A stretch of 20,386 bases of DNA from NCBI GenBank assembly GCA_030627475.1, contig DAOURZ010000003.1, positions 1 to 20,386 of the forward strand. The letters are read 5' to 3'. Origin of the DNA: Deltaproteobacteria bacterium (GTDB lineage Bacteria; Desulfobacterota; Desulfobacteria; Desulfobacterales; ETH-SRB1). Position 1 is the first letter of the stretch; each line of letters opens with the position of its first letter. A program made the translations under genes and the position numbers. Below the pieces are notes generated by a model, which worked only from the letters and a program-made list of their open reading frames with translations, made no database searches and was not told the DNA's origin. This document shows positions 14,738 to 20,386 of the stretch, in pieces.

Positions 14738-16684
14738 ATGGGTAGGGTAATAGGAATTGACCTTGGCACTACAAATTCATGTGTGGCTGTAATGGAAGCG
14801 GGTGAAGCAAAGGTAATAACCAACCCCGAGGGAGGGCGTACTACCCCTTCCGTTGTTGCCGTTACAGAAAGTGGCGAGAGATTGGTAGGCCAGATTGCAA
14901 GGAGACAGGCAATCACAAATTCGGAGAATACGATTTTTGCCGTAAAGAGACTTATAGGACGAAAGTTTGCTTCACCTGAAGTACAAAATGATATCAAGAT
15001 ACTTCCTTACAAACTTGAGCAGGCAAGCAACGGTGATATACGAATAAATCTTCGTGGAAAACAACACAGTCCTGCGGCAATATCGTCTTTTATACTGGCA
15101 AATATCAAGAAAACAGCGGAGGAATACCTTGGAGAAAAAGTTACGGACGCAGTAGTAACCGTGCCCGCATATTTTAACGACAGCCAGCGCCAGGCAACCA
15201 AGGATGCCGGAAAGGTTGCAGGCCTGAATGTTTTAAGAATTATAAACGAACCGACTGCTGCATCACTTGCTTATGGTCTGGACAAAAAAGGCGAAGAAAA
15301 AATTGCTGTCTTTGATCTTGGTGGAGGTACATTTGATATATCCATACTTGAAATTGGAGAAGGTGTTTTTGAAGTAAAATCTACAAATGGTGATACTCAT
15401 CTCGGTGGAGAAGATTTCGACCTTCGACTTATTGATTATATGGCAGATGAATTCAAAAAAGATCAGGGTATTGATATAAGAAACGATAAAATGGCTTTAC
15501 AGCGTCTTAAAGAAGCTGCGGAAAAAGCCAAGATGGAATTATCCACATCAATGGAAACAGATGTAAATCTGCCATTCATAACTGCCGACGCCAGTGGGCC
15601 AAAACACCTTAATATAAAGCTGACAAGAGCCAAACTTGAAGCGCTTATAGCTGATTTGCTCGACAAGCTGGACAAACCTTGCCAAACTGCAATTAAAGAT
15701 TCAGGCTTCTCTCCAAAAGATATTAATGAAATTGTACTTGTTGGCGGCATGAGTCGTATGCCGGCTGTTCAGGAAAGAGTTAAAAAAATATTTGGTAAAG
15801 AACCTAACAAAAGCGTTAACCCTGACGAAGTAGTTGCAATAGGCGCATCCATTCAGGGTGGGGTGCTTAAAGGAGATGTTAAGGACGTTCTCCTCCTTGA
15901 TGTTACGCCTCTTTCTCTTGGAATTGAGACTTTGGGCGGCATTATGACAAAACTGATCGAAAAAAACACAACAATTCCTACCAAAAAAAGCCAGACTTTT
16001 TCAACCGCTGCCGACAACCAGCCTGCGGTTTCCATTCATGTTCTGCAGGGAGAAAGGGAAATGGCTACCGGAAACAAAACTCTTGGGCGTTTCGAACTTG
16101 TTGGCATACCGCCCGCACCAAGAGGTATGCCCCAGGTAGAGGTAACCTTTGACATTGATGCCAACGGTATTGTGAATGTAACTGCTATAGATCAGGCTAC
16201 AGGCAAGGAGCAGTCAATCCAGATTACTGCCTCTTCCGGTTTGTCAAAGGAAGAAATAAACAACCTGGTCAAAGATGCGGAACTTCATGTAGAAGATGAC
16301 AAAAAGAAAAAGTCTTTGGTAGAAGCTCGCAATACTGCAGACTCTCTGATCTATTCTACTGAAAAATCTTTAAAAGAGCTTGGAGACAAGATTGATAGTG
16401 CCATCAAGACTAAAGTTGAAAATGCAATAGGCCCGCTTAAAAAAGCAATGGAAGGTGATGATGAAGCGGAAATCAAACGTTTGAGCGATGAATTGACTCA
16501 AGCTTCACACAAAGTGGCTGAAGCCATGTATCAGAAGGCATCTCAGGCTGGAGAACAACAAGATGCAGGTGCAACAGGTGCAGCAGGTGCAGCAGGTGGT
16601 ACACAACAGGCAGAGACTTCTTCATCACCGGATGAAGACGTAGTAGATGCCGATTTTGAAGAAGTAAAAGACGAGAAGAAATAA
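14738..16684 (+). CDS. dnaK: Molecular chaperone DnaK (Hsp70)
   Basis: This ATP-dependent chaperone folds and protects cytoplasmic proteins together with GrpE and DnaJ. Visible signatures are the phosphate loop [14 protein letters not shown] (from residue 5), [19 protein letters not shown], the linker [19 protein letters not shown], and the substrate-binding domain with [14 protein letters not shown]. The C-terminal lid ends in an Ala/Gly-rich stretch (encoded by a GGTGCA repeat near 16565-16600) and the conserved acidic tail [12 protein letters not shown]. Length is 648, normal for the family. The ATG has an excellent ribosome-binding site (AAGGAGGAG). dnaJ does not follow. The gene ends before a strong hairpin terminator and a convergent gene. 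Confidence 0.98.
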   Translation: MGRVIGIDLGTTNSCVAVMEAGEAKVITNPEGGRTTPSVVAVTESGERLVGQIARRQAITNSENTIFAVKRLIGRKFASPEVQNDIKILPYKLEQASNGDIRINLRGKQHSPAAISSFILANIKKTAEEYLGEKVTDAVVTVPAYFNDSQRQATKDAGKVAGLNVLRIINEPTAASLAYGLDKKGEEKIAVFDLGGGTFDISILEIGEGVFEVKSTNGDTHLGGEDFDLRLIDYMADEFKKDQGIDIRNDKMALQRLKEAAEKAKMELSTSMETDVNLPFITADASGPKHLNIKLTRAKLEALIADLLDKLDKPCQTAIKDSGFSPKDINEIVLVGGMSRMPAVQERVKKIFGKEPNKSVNPDEVVAIGASIQGGVLKGDVKDVLLLDVTPLSLGIETLGGIMTKLIEKNTTIPTKKSQTFSTAADNQPAVSIHVLQGEREMATGNKTLGRFELVGIPPAPRGMPQVEVTFDIDANGIVNVTAIDQATGKEQSIQITASSGLSKEEINNLVKDAELHVEDDKKKKSLVEARNTADSLIYSTEKSLKELGDKIDSAIKTKVENAIGPLKKAMEGDDEAEIKRLSDELTQASHKVAEAMYQKASQAGEQQDAGATGAAGAAGGTQQAETSSSPDEDVVDADFEEVKDEKK

Positions 16685-16695
16685 AAAAAATCAAT

Positions 16696-16732
16696 TTTGT
16701 CGGGTGGGAAAAATGGTTTCCCACCCGACAAA
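16696..16732. terminator. Strong bidirectional hairpin between dnaK and the U32 gene
   Basis: A perfect 16-bp stem (16696-16711 with 16717-16732; core GTCGGGTGGGAAA) has a 5-nt loop AATGG. It starts 12 bp after the dnaK stop and ends 16 bp from the stop of the convergent U32 gene. On the minus strand the stem is followed by a U-rich run (opposite the A-run at 16684-16690), so the terminator is best formed for the U32 gene. On the plus strand the 3' side is A-rich and lacks a U-tract. Confidence 0.85.
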
Positions 16733-16747
16733 TCAAATAAGATCCAC

Positions 16748-18736
16748 TCAAACAAGATCCAGATCCCAATTCCAGAGACCGGGCCTTTTTTTCATCTTAA
16801 CGCCTTCCGGCAAAGGTTCTATCATCTGTATAAAAATACTGTAACCTGCTTTTTCAAGCCCTTCCTTTTTATCTCTGAGATCAAGTTTCCAATTTGGATA
16901 TACCCAGAAATCTGATCCGTATTTTCTTACCCAGGCCTGTTCTCCCTTTGGGCTGCTGAATAACTCTTCTGTTTTAACATCTTCTGACAGAAAGCGTGAG
17001 ATGCTAAGTGGCCAGTTTCCGGATATTACAATACCCAAAGGAAGAGGACTATGTTCCGGTAGTTGCAAATAATCTTTTCGGCCCAGCTCCGGGCTGACAA
17101 CAACTCCGGTAAAACCCAATTTTGCCAGGGAATCTATGGCCAGCGTATTTGTTATATTGCAAAATGGTCCTGCCCATAGATTTAATTTCTTTTGTTCCTT
17201 AAAAAAGGCCATCTGCCATGGAATATTCAGAACAAAATTACGGCCGCCTCTTTTTAATATAAATTCGATAATCTCTTTATATTTTTTCTCCTGTTCAGGC
17301 CATAGAACCGGAGGAAGCCACCACCATATATTAGACGCAATGCCGCTATGAAGCTTTTCCCTGAATTCATCATGCAGCCAGATTCCAATCTGATTACAGG
17401 ATTTTTTCTTGTTCATTTTTCTGAATACATGAATTTCAAATATGCTTTGCTTTTTGTTATATCTCTTTGACAGTTTTGCATTAAATGTTGAAGAATCAAC
17501 CTTAAACTCTTGCTGTCCGGAAAGCTCATTCTCAACTTTGTCCATCATATCTCCAAGAGCCTTTTCCCGTCTGTCTATCAGAAAAACAGGACTGCCTGAC
17601 GAAACATTTTTTCCTGAAACCGGATTAAGATAAAAGCGCCCCCTTTTCGGCACGTATTTGCCGACTCTGTTTACACTATGCCAATGATCATCTTCATATC
17701 CAATGCGCAGAATATCGTTAGGCAAAAGCTCTTCTATCGGAATAAAATAAGGTTTATTTTTAAAACCTTTTGTTTTTCCTATATAAAGGCCGGAAGCGGT
17801 TTGGGCATTTATGTCTACTGGATTATATGGCCGTTGCGGTAAAAAATTAAAATGCGTCCCTGCCCTGCCGAGAGCTCGTAATATCAGTTGAAGAGCTGTT
17901 TTTTTCATCTGCGGATCGCTCCCATGATCCCTTAACATTTGATATGCCTTGACTATGTAAAAAACATAATGAGGACCTTTTTTACGACCCTCAATCTTCC
18001 AGACCTTCACTTCAGGAACAGGCAACAAAGTCTTGACAAGCGCATCAAGACTTAAATCCTGACATGAAAAAAATCTTTTGGAAGTATTATTTTCCTGAGT
18101 ATAAAATCTGCGGCATGGCTGAACACATCTGCCCCTGAGCCCGCTTTTGCCGCCCATATAACTGCTCCAGTAACACCTGCCTGAAATTCCGTAACAAAGA
18201 GCCCCTTGAACAAAAACTTCGAGGCCATGACCGTTTGTACAGGCATCGGCCATAGCCTTAATTTCATCTATATTAAGCTCTCTTGGAACAACCGTCAGGT
18301 TGACTCCAAGTCGTTGGCGAACAAACTTCAACGCCATTGGAAAACTTATATTAGCAAGTGTGGATAAATGGACTTCTCCAGTAAAACCGGTTTGCCGGAT
18401 TAACTCTATAAATGATAAATCCTGTATTATAAGGGAATCAGGTCTGCCAAACCTCTCCAACTGATCAAGAAGCCTTCCCGCTTTATTAAGATCCTCCTGC
18501 TTTAAAAGAGAGTTGAATGCTACATAAACTTTGGTTCCCATATCATGGGCAAGTTGAATAAGAGGAATTAATTCTTCAATTGAAAAATTTTTTGCCTCCA
18601 TCCTGGCCGATAATATTTTAAGCCCGCAATATATAGCATCGGCCCCTGCTGCAAGAGCAGATAGAAATGAGTCTTTGTTCCCTGCCGGAGCCAAAATACA
18701 GGGAACATGTTTTTTATTTTTTTCATTGTTAATCAT
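16748..18736 (-). CDS. U32-family peptidase-like protein (probable Fe-S RNA-modification type)
   Basis: This protein of about 662 residues belongs to the U32 family, named for collagenase-type peptidases. Characterised members mostly act in RNA hydroxylation or ubiquinone synthesis (RlhA, TrhP, UbiU/V). The N-terminal barrel starts CILAPAGNKDSFLSALAAGA, and the signature EVFVQGALCYGISGRCYWSS is followed by RGRCVQPCRRF. The four cysteines (181, 188, 204, 208) are spaced as in the members that bind a 4Fe-4S cluster. A C-terminal extension of about 400 residues is like that of the longer RlhA-type proteins. A TTG at 18838 would add 34 residues without family features, so ATG 18736 is chosen. No clear ribosome-binding site is seen for either. 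An rRNA modification role is inference. Confidence 0.85.
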   Translation of the reverse strand: MINNEKNKKHVPCILAPAGNKDSFLSALAAGADAIYCGLKILSARMEAKNFSIEELIPLIQLAHDMGTKVYVAFNSLLKQEDLNKAGRLLDQLERFGRPDSLIIQDLSFIELIRQTGFTGEVHLSTLANISFPMALKFVRQRLGVNLTVVPRELNIDEIKAMADACTNGHGLEVFVQGALCYGISGRCYWSSYMGGKSGLRGRCVQPCRRFYTQENNTSKRFFSCQDLSLDALVKTLLPVPEVKVWKIEGRKKGPHYVFYIVKAYQMLRDHGSDPQMKKTALQLILRALGRAGTHFNFLPQRPYNPVDINAQTASGLYIGKTKGFKNKPYFIPIEELLPNDILRIGYEDDHWHSVNRVGKYVPKRGRFYLNPVSGKNVSSGSPVFLIDRREKALGDMMDKVENELSGQQEFKVDSSTFNAKLSKRYNKKQSIFEIHVFRKMNKKKSCNQIGIWLHDEFREKLHSGIASNIWWWLPPVLWPEQEKKYKEIIEFILKRGGRNFVLNIPWQMAFFKEQKKLNLWAGPFCNITNTLAIDSLAKLGFTGVVVSPELGRKDYLQLPEHSPLPLGIVISGNWPLSISRFLSEDVKTEELFSSPKGEQAWVRKYGSDFWVYPNWKLDLRDKKEGLEKAGYSIFIQMIEPLPEGVKMKKRPGLWNWDLDLV

Positions 18737-18908
18737 ATTGAACTTTATAACATAATAAAACTTACTAAGAAAAGTATTTCTTACTGAGGAACCACAAAAC
18801 AAGTTTAATGTTTTAGTTAAAAAATACTTTACACTCAATAAATTTTGTTATAGATAATCAAATTCTAATTGAGAATTTTATAAAAATATAATTTCAGGAG
18901 AAATAATC

Positions 18909-19100
18909 ATGTCAAGGATGTGTGAAATATGCGGGAAAAAACCACTTGTGGGCAATAATGTAAGCCATGCACATAATATAACGAAACGTCGATTCAAGCC
19001 GAATCTTCAGAAAGTACGTACGCTTTATAAAGGAAGGGTAAAAAGAATAAGGGTGTGTACTCGTTGTATAAAGGCAGGTTGTGTTGTAAAGGTAGCTTAG
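18909..19100 (+). CDS. rpmB: 50S ribosomal protein L28
   Basis: This small ribosomal protein (63 residues) binds 23S rRNA in the large subunit. The sequence shows the L28 core [19 protein letters not shown], then [13 protein letters not shown]. It is the zinc-binding (C+) form with C5, C8, C50 and C53. AGGAG lies 9 nt before the ATG. The stop codon TAG (19098-19100) sits exactly on the junction with a MITE-like element: TA belongs to the TTA target and G is the first base of GGAAC. The encoded C-terminus is of normal length, so the insertion kept the protein intact. The gene stands alone between a divergent U32 gene and non-coding DNA. Confidence 0.97.
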   Translation: MSRMCEICGKKPLVGNNVSHAHNITKRRFKPNLQKVRTLYKGRVKRIRVCTRCIKAGCVVKVA

Positions 19101-19215
19101 GAACAGTGGACGAAATAACTTCCCCAACTATACATCACAGCTTCAGACCGCCTTTGTCCGATCTCGAACCTAAAAGCTATCAAACAATTTTTGGGATTTG
19201 AGATCGGTAGCGTTC
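19098..19215 (-). mobile_element. Inverted partial MITE-like element after rpmB
   Basis: TTAGGAACAGTGGACGAAAT begins at the rpmB stop and continues through CTTCCCCAACTATACATCAC and CCTTTGTCCGATCTC. This matches the reverse complement of the right half of copy 1 (4415-4596), so this copy lies in the opposite orientation. A perfect 8-bp stem CCGATCTC/GAGATCGG is seen around the centre. Similarity fades near 19215 and the other terminus is missing, so the copy is truncated or decayed. Confidence 0.78.
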
Positions 19216-19369
19216 GGCATGTTTTTTTACTGCAATATATAACAGTCTGATTTTATTTGATGGTTAAAACAGATAGATTTGGCATATAAAATGTTTTTCA
19301 GAAATAGTTTTTCTTGAATGCAGTAATATTAAGTGGTTACAATTTGATAGACAATATTCATACCGAATG
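19216..19369. other. AT-rich stretch without recognised features
   Basis: Between the truncated MITE-like copy and the rhodanese-like remnant I see no convincing reading frame, RNA gene or repeat. It is probably decayed sequence. Confidence 0.5.
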
Positions 19370-19489
19370 CTATTGATCTGAGATCGCAATTACACTTTTC
19401 TCCCCCCCTAAAATCCAGTTTATCATATTGTACAAATTACTGTATCCGGCATCCTCAATAGCCGAAGCAACACTTCTTACTCCAATATA
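19370..19489 (-). pseudogene. Remnant of a rhodanese-like domain
   Basis: The minus strand encodes, without interruption for about 39 codons, YIGVRSVASAIEDAGYSNLY and then NMINWILGG, ending in a TAG at 19370-19372. GVRS with a following AGYxNLYNM resembles the C-terminal half of rhodanese sulfurtransferase domains (loop CxxGxRS, then GYxNVYNMxGG). Going upstream, the reading frame meets TGA exactly where the MITE-like element at 19492 begins, at about the position of the expected catalytic cysteine. The rest of the gene is not visible on the far side of the element. It looks like a decayed gene cut by the insertion. The rhodanese identity is from residue pattern only. Confidence 0.5.
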
Positions 19490-19491
19490 TC

Positions 19492-19687
19492 AGGAACGTA
19501 AACGAATTAATTTTCCCAAACGACACACAGATTTTGATCGAATTTGTTTGATCTCAGATTACAGAAGTTGATGGGATAGCTAACTATTTCAATATGTTCA
19601 GGATTCAAGAGACTGGATTTAAAACTCCGGTCACAAGCGGCCTGAAGCTGTACACCTACTTGCCGAAGTTGTTTCGTCCACGTTCCT
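19492..19687 (+). mobile_element. Full-length MITE-like inverted-repeat element (copy 2)
   Basis: This 196-bp element begins AGGAACGTAAACGAATTAAT and ends GAAGTTGTTTCGTCCACGTT then CCT. It has the same orientation and internal order as copy 1, including ACACAGATTTTGATCGAATT and the segment AGCTAACTATTTCAA (AGCTATTTCAA in copy 1). The small internal stem is kept, CAGATT pairing with AATTTG through a G-U wobble in place of one A-U pair. The left end has several changes from the terminus seen elsewhere, while the right end is nearly intact. Flanks are TCA and TTA. It lies between the rhodanese remnant and the Cache-domain gene, 46 bp before the start of the latter. Confidence 0.85.
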
Positions 19688-19733
19688 TAGGGAAAACCAT
19701 TTTTGACCTGTCGTAAAAAATGCCGAAAAAATA

Positions 19734-20386
19734 ATGAAAAAAAAAATCAATTTTATCAAATCCATTCGATTGTGGGGAATAGTTTTCTTGACAGCACTTG
19801 CGGGCGTTATTGTTTGCATTGATATTGTCACCACCTATCAGGATTTCAACATTCGCGTGGATAAAATGCGTACAGATTACGTTGAGCGGCAGAAACAGAT
19901 GATCAAGCGTGAAGTTGAACATGTCGTTGATATAATTAATTATAAAAAAGCGCAAAGTGAGACATTGGCAAAAACTAAAATTAAATCAAGAGCTTATGAA
20001 GCATGCGACATCGTTCAAAATATCTATGAGCAAAACAAGGAATTGAAAACTGATATCGAGATACAAAAAATGATTGTGGATGCATTAAGGCCGGTTCGTT
20101 TCAATGATGGTAGAGGATACTACTTCATTGATTCGTTATCAGGCAAGAACATTCTTTATCCCCTCTATCCTTCCTTTGAGGGTCAAAATATTATTAATTT
20201 ACAAGATTCCGGAGGTGAATATGTTGTAAAAAAAGAATTTGCATTGCTGAGAGAAAAAGGCGAGGGATTTGTAACCGGCTATTGGTCAAAACCGGATGCA
20301 GATTCCACAAAAGACTTTAAAAAAATTACATTTGTAAAAATATTTAAACCATATGACTGGTCAATAGGTACCGGATTGTATGTGGA
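19734..20386 (+). CDS. Cache-domain membrane sensor protein (partial, 3' end outside window)
   Basis: The first 217 residues are visible. After a basic start (MKKKINFIKSIR), a transmembrane helix spans about residues 12-32. An extracytoplasmic helix (DKMRTDYVERQKQMIKREVE) and a Cache-type ligand-binding domain follow, with DGRGYYFIDSLSGKNILYPL, GQNIINLQD, GFVTGYWSKP and FKPYDWSIGTGLYV, all typical of Cache_2/sCache_2 sensors. Such domains head chemoreceptors, histidine kinases and diguanylate cyclases. The output domain lies beyond the edge, so the class is unknown. ATG 19734 has no strong ribosome-binding site. A four-codon frame (ATG at 19720) ends in TAATG overlapping the start, possibly by chance. 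The leader directly follows a MITE-like element. Confidence 0.85.
   Translation, partial: MKKKINFIKSIRLWGIVFLTALAGVIVCIDIVTTYQDFNIRVDKMRTDYVERQKQMIKREVEHVVDIINYKKAQSETLAKTKIKSRAYEACDIVQNIYEQNKELKTDIEIQKMIVDALRPVRFNDGRGYYFIDSLSGKNILYPLYPSFEGQNIINLQDSGGEYVVKKEFALLREKGEGFVTGYWSKPDADSTKDFKKITFVKIFKPYDWSIGTGLYV

Noticed and set aside
16565..16600. GGTGCA hexamer repeat in dnaK as a mobile or CRISPR-like repeat
   Set aside because: It encodes the usual Ala/Gly-rich flexible tail of DnaK and has no spacers.
19375..19395. GATCTGAGATCGCAATTAC as another fragment of the MITE-like family
   Set aside because: It resembles an internal block of copy 1, but is better explained as the last codons of the rhodanese-like remnant (IAISDQ then stop).
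19631..19955. Two minus-strand frames over the start of the Cache-domain gene
   Set aside because: They overlap the repeat and the opposite strand of a gene with clear sensor-domain motifs. Their products look like shadow translation.
1..20386. CRISPR array, tRNA genes, toxin-antitoxin or phage-defence system
   Set aside because: No regularly spaced repeats, cloverleaf-like sequences, or defence or phage protein motifs were seen anywhere in the window.

Overview
This is chromosomal, gene-dense DNA that looks AT-rich by eye (I did not compute GC). The gene content fits an anaerobic Gram-negative bacterium, most likely a sulfate-reducer-type Desulfobacterota (Desulfobacterales-like). The pointers are an oxygen-sensitive class III ribonucleotide reductase, paired PilT-type pilus ATPases, a yggT-divIVA pair, the four-cysteine form of ribosomal protein L28, and an SRP RNA of the long bacterial type that carries an Alu domain. 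The lineage is inferred from these features and not proven.

Layout, left to right. (1) Minus-strand nrdD-nrdG operon (54-2877), with a promoter that carries two NrdR-box-like palindromes 31 bp apart. (2) A small two-helix membrane protein (3180-3428), convergent with proC (3454-4305, minus). (3) Plus-strand yggT, divIVA, pilT, a second pilT/pilU-like ATPase, and a zinc-ribbon plus receiver-like protein (4623-8546). (4) Minus-strand housekeeping cluster tilS-ftsH-folP-coaX (13721 down to 8504). (5) The SRP RNA gene (about 13798-14040), then grpE-dnaK on the plus strand, closed by a strong hairpin. (6) A minus-strand U32-family protein (16748-18736). (7) rpmB (plus), a decayed rhodanese-like fragment, and the start of a Cache-domain sensor that runs off the right edge (19734-20386).

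The most unusual layer is a family of short non-coding inverted-repeat elements. Each has termini resembling GGAACGTGGACGAAATAACT and its reverse complement. Two full-length copies (4415-4596 and 19492-19687), an inverted partial copy (19098-19215), an edge copy (1-53), a 35-nt perfect palindrome made only of the two termini (3056-3090), and several degenerate single ends are visible. They are MITE-like: non-autonomous, about 180-200 bp, mostly flanked by TTA. They sit tightly against gene ends. One supplies the last base of the rpmB stop codon, one abuts the stop codon of the second pilus ATPase, one encodes the predicted first residues of TilS, and two provide or lie next to ribosome-binding sites. 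A different palindromic element (6567-6661) separates the two pilus ATPase genes.

I see no CRISPR array, tRNA, defence island, phage or transposase gene. Apart from the repeat family, the zinc-ribbon/receiver protein and the rhodanese remnant, the genes are conserved housekeeping functions.
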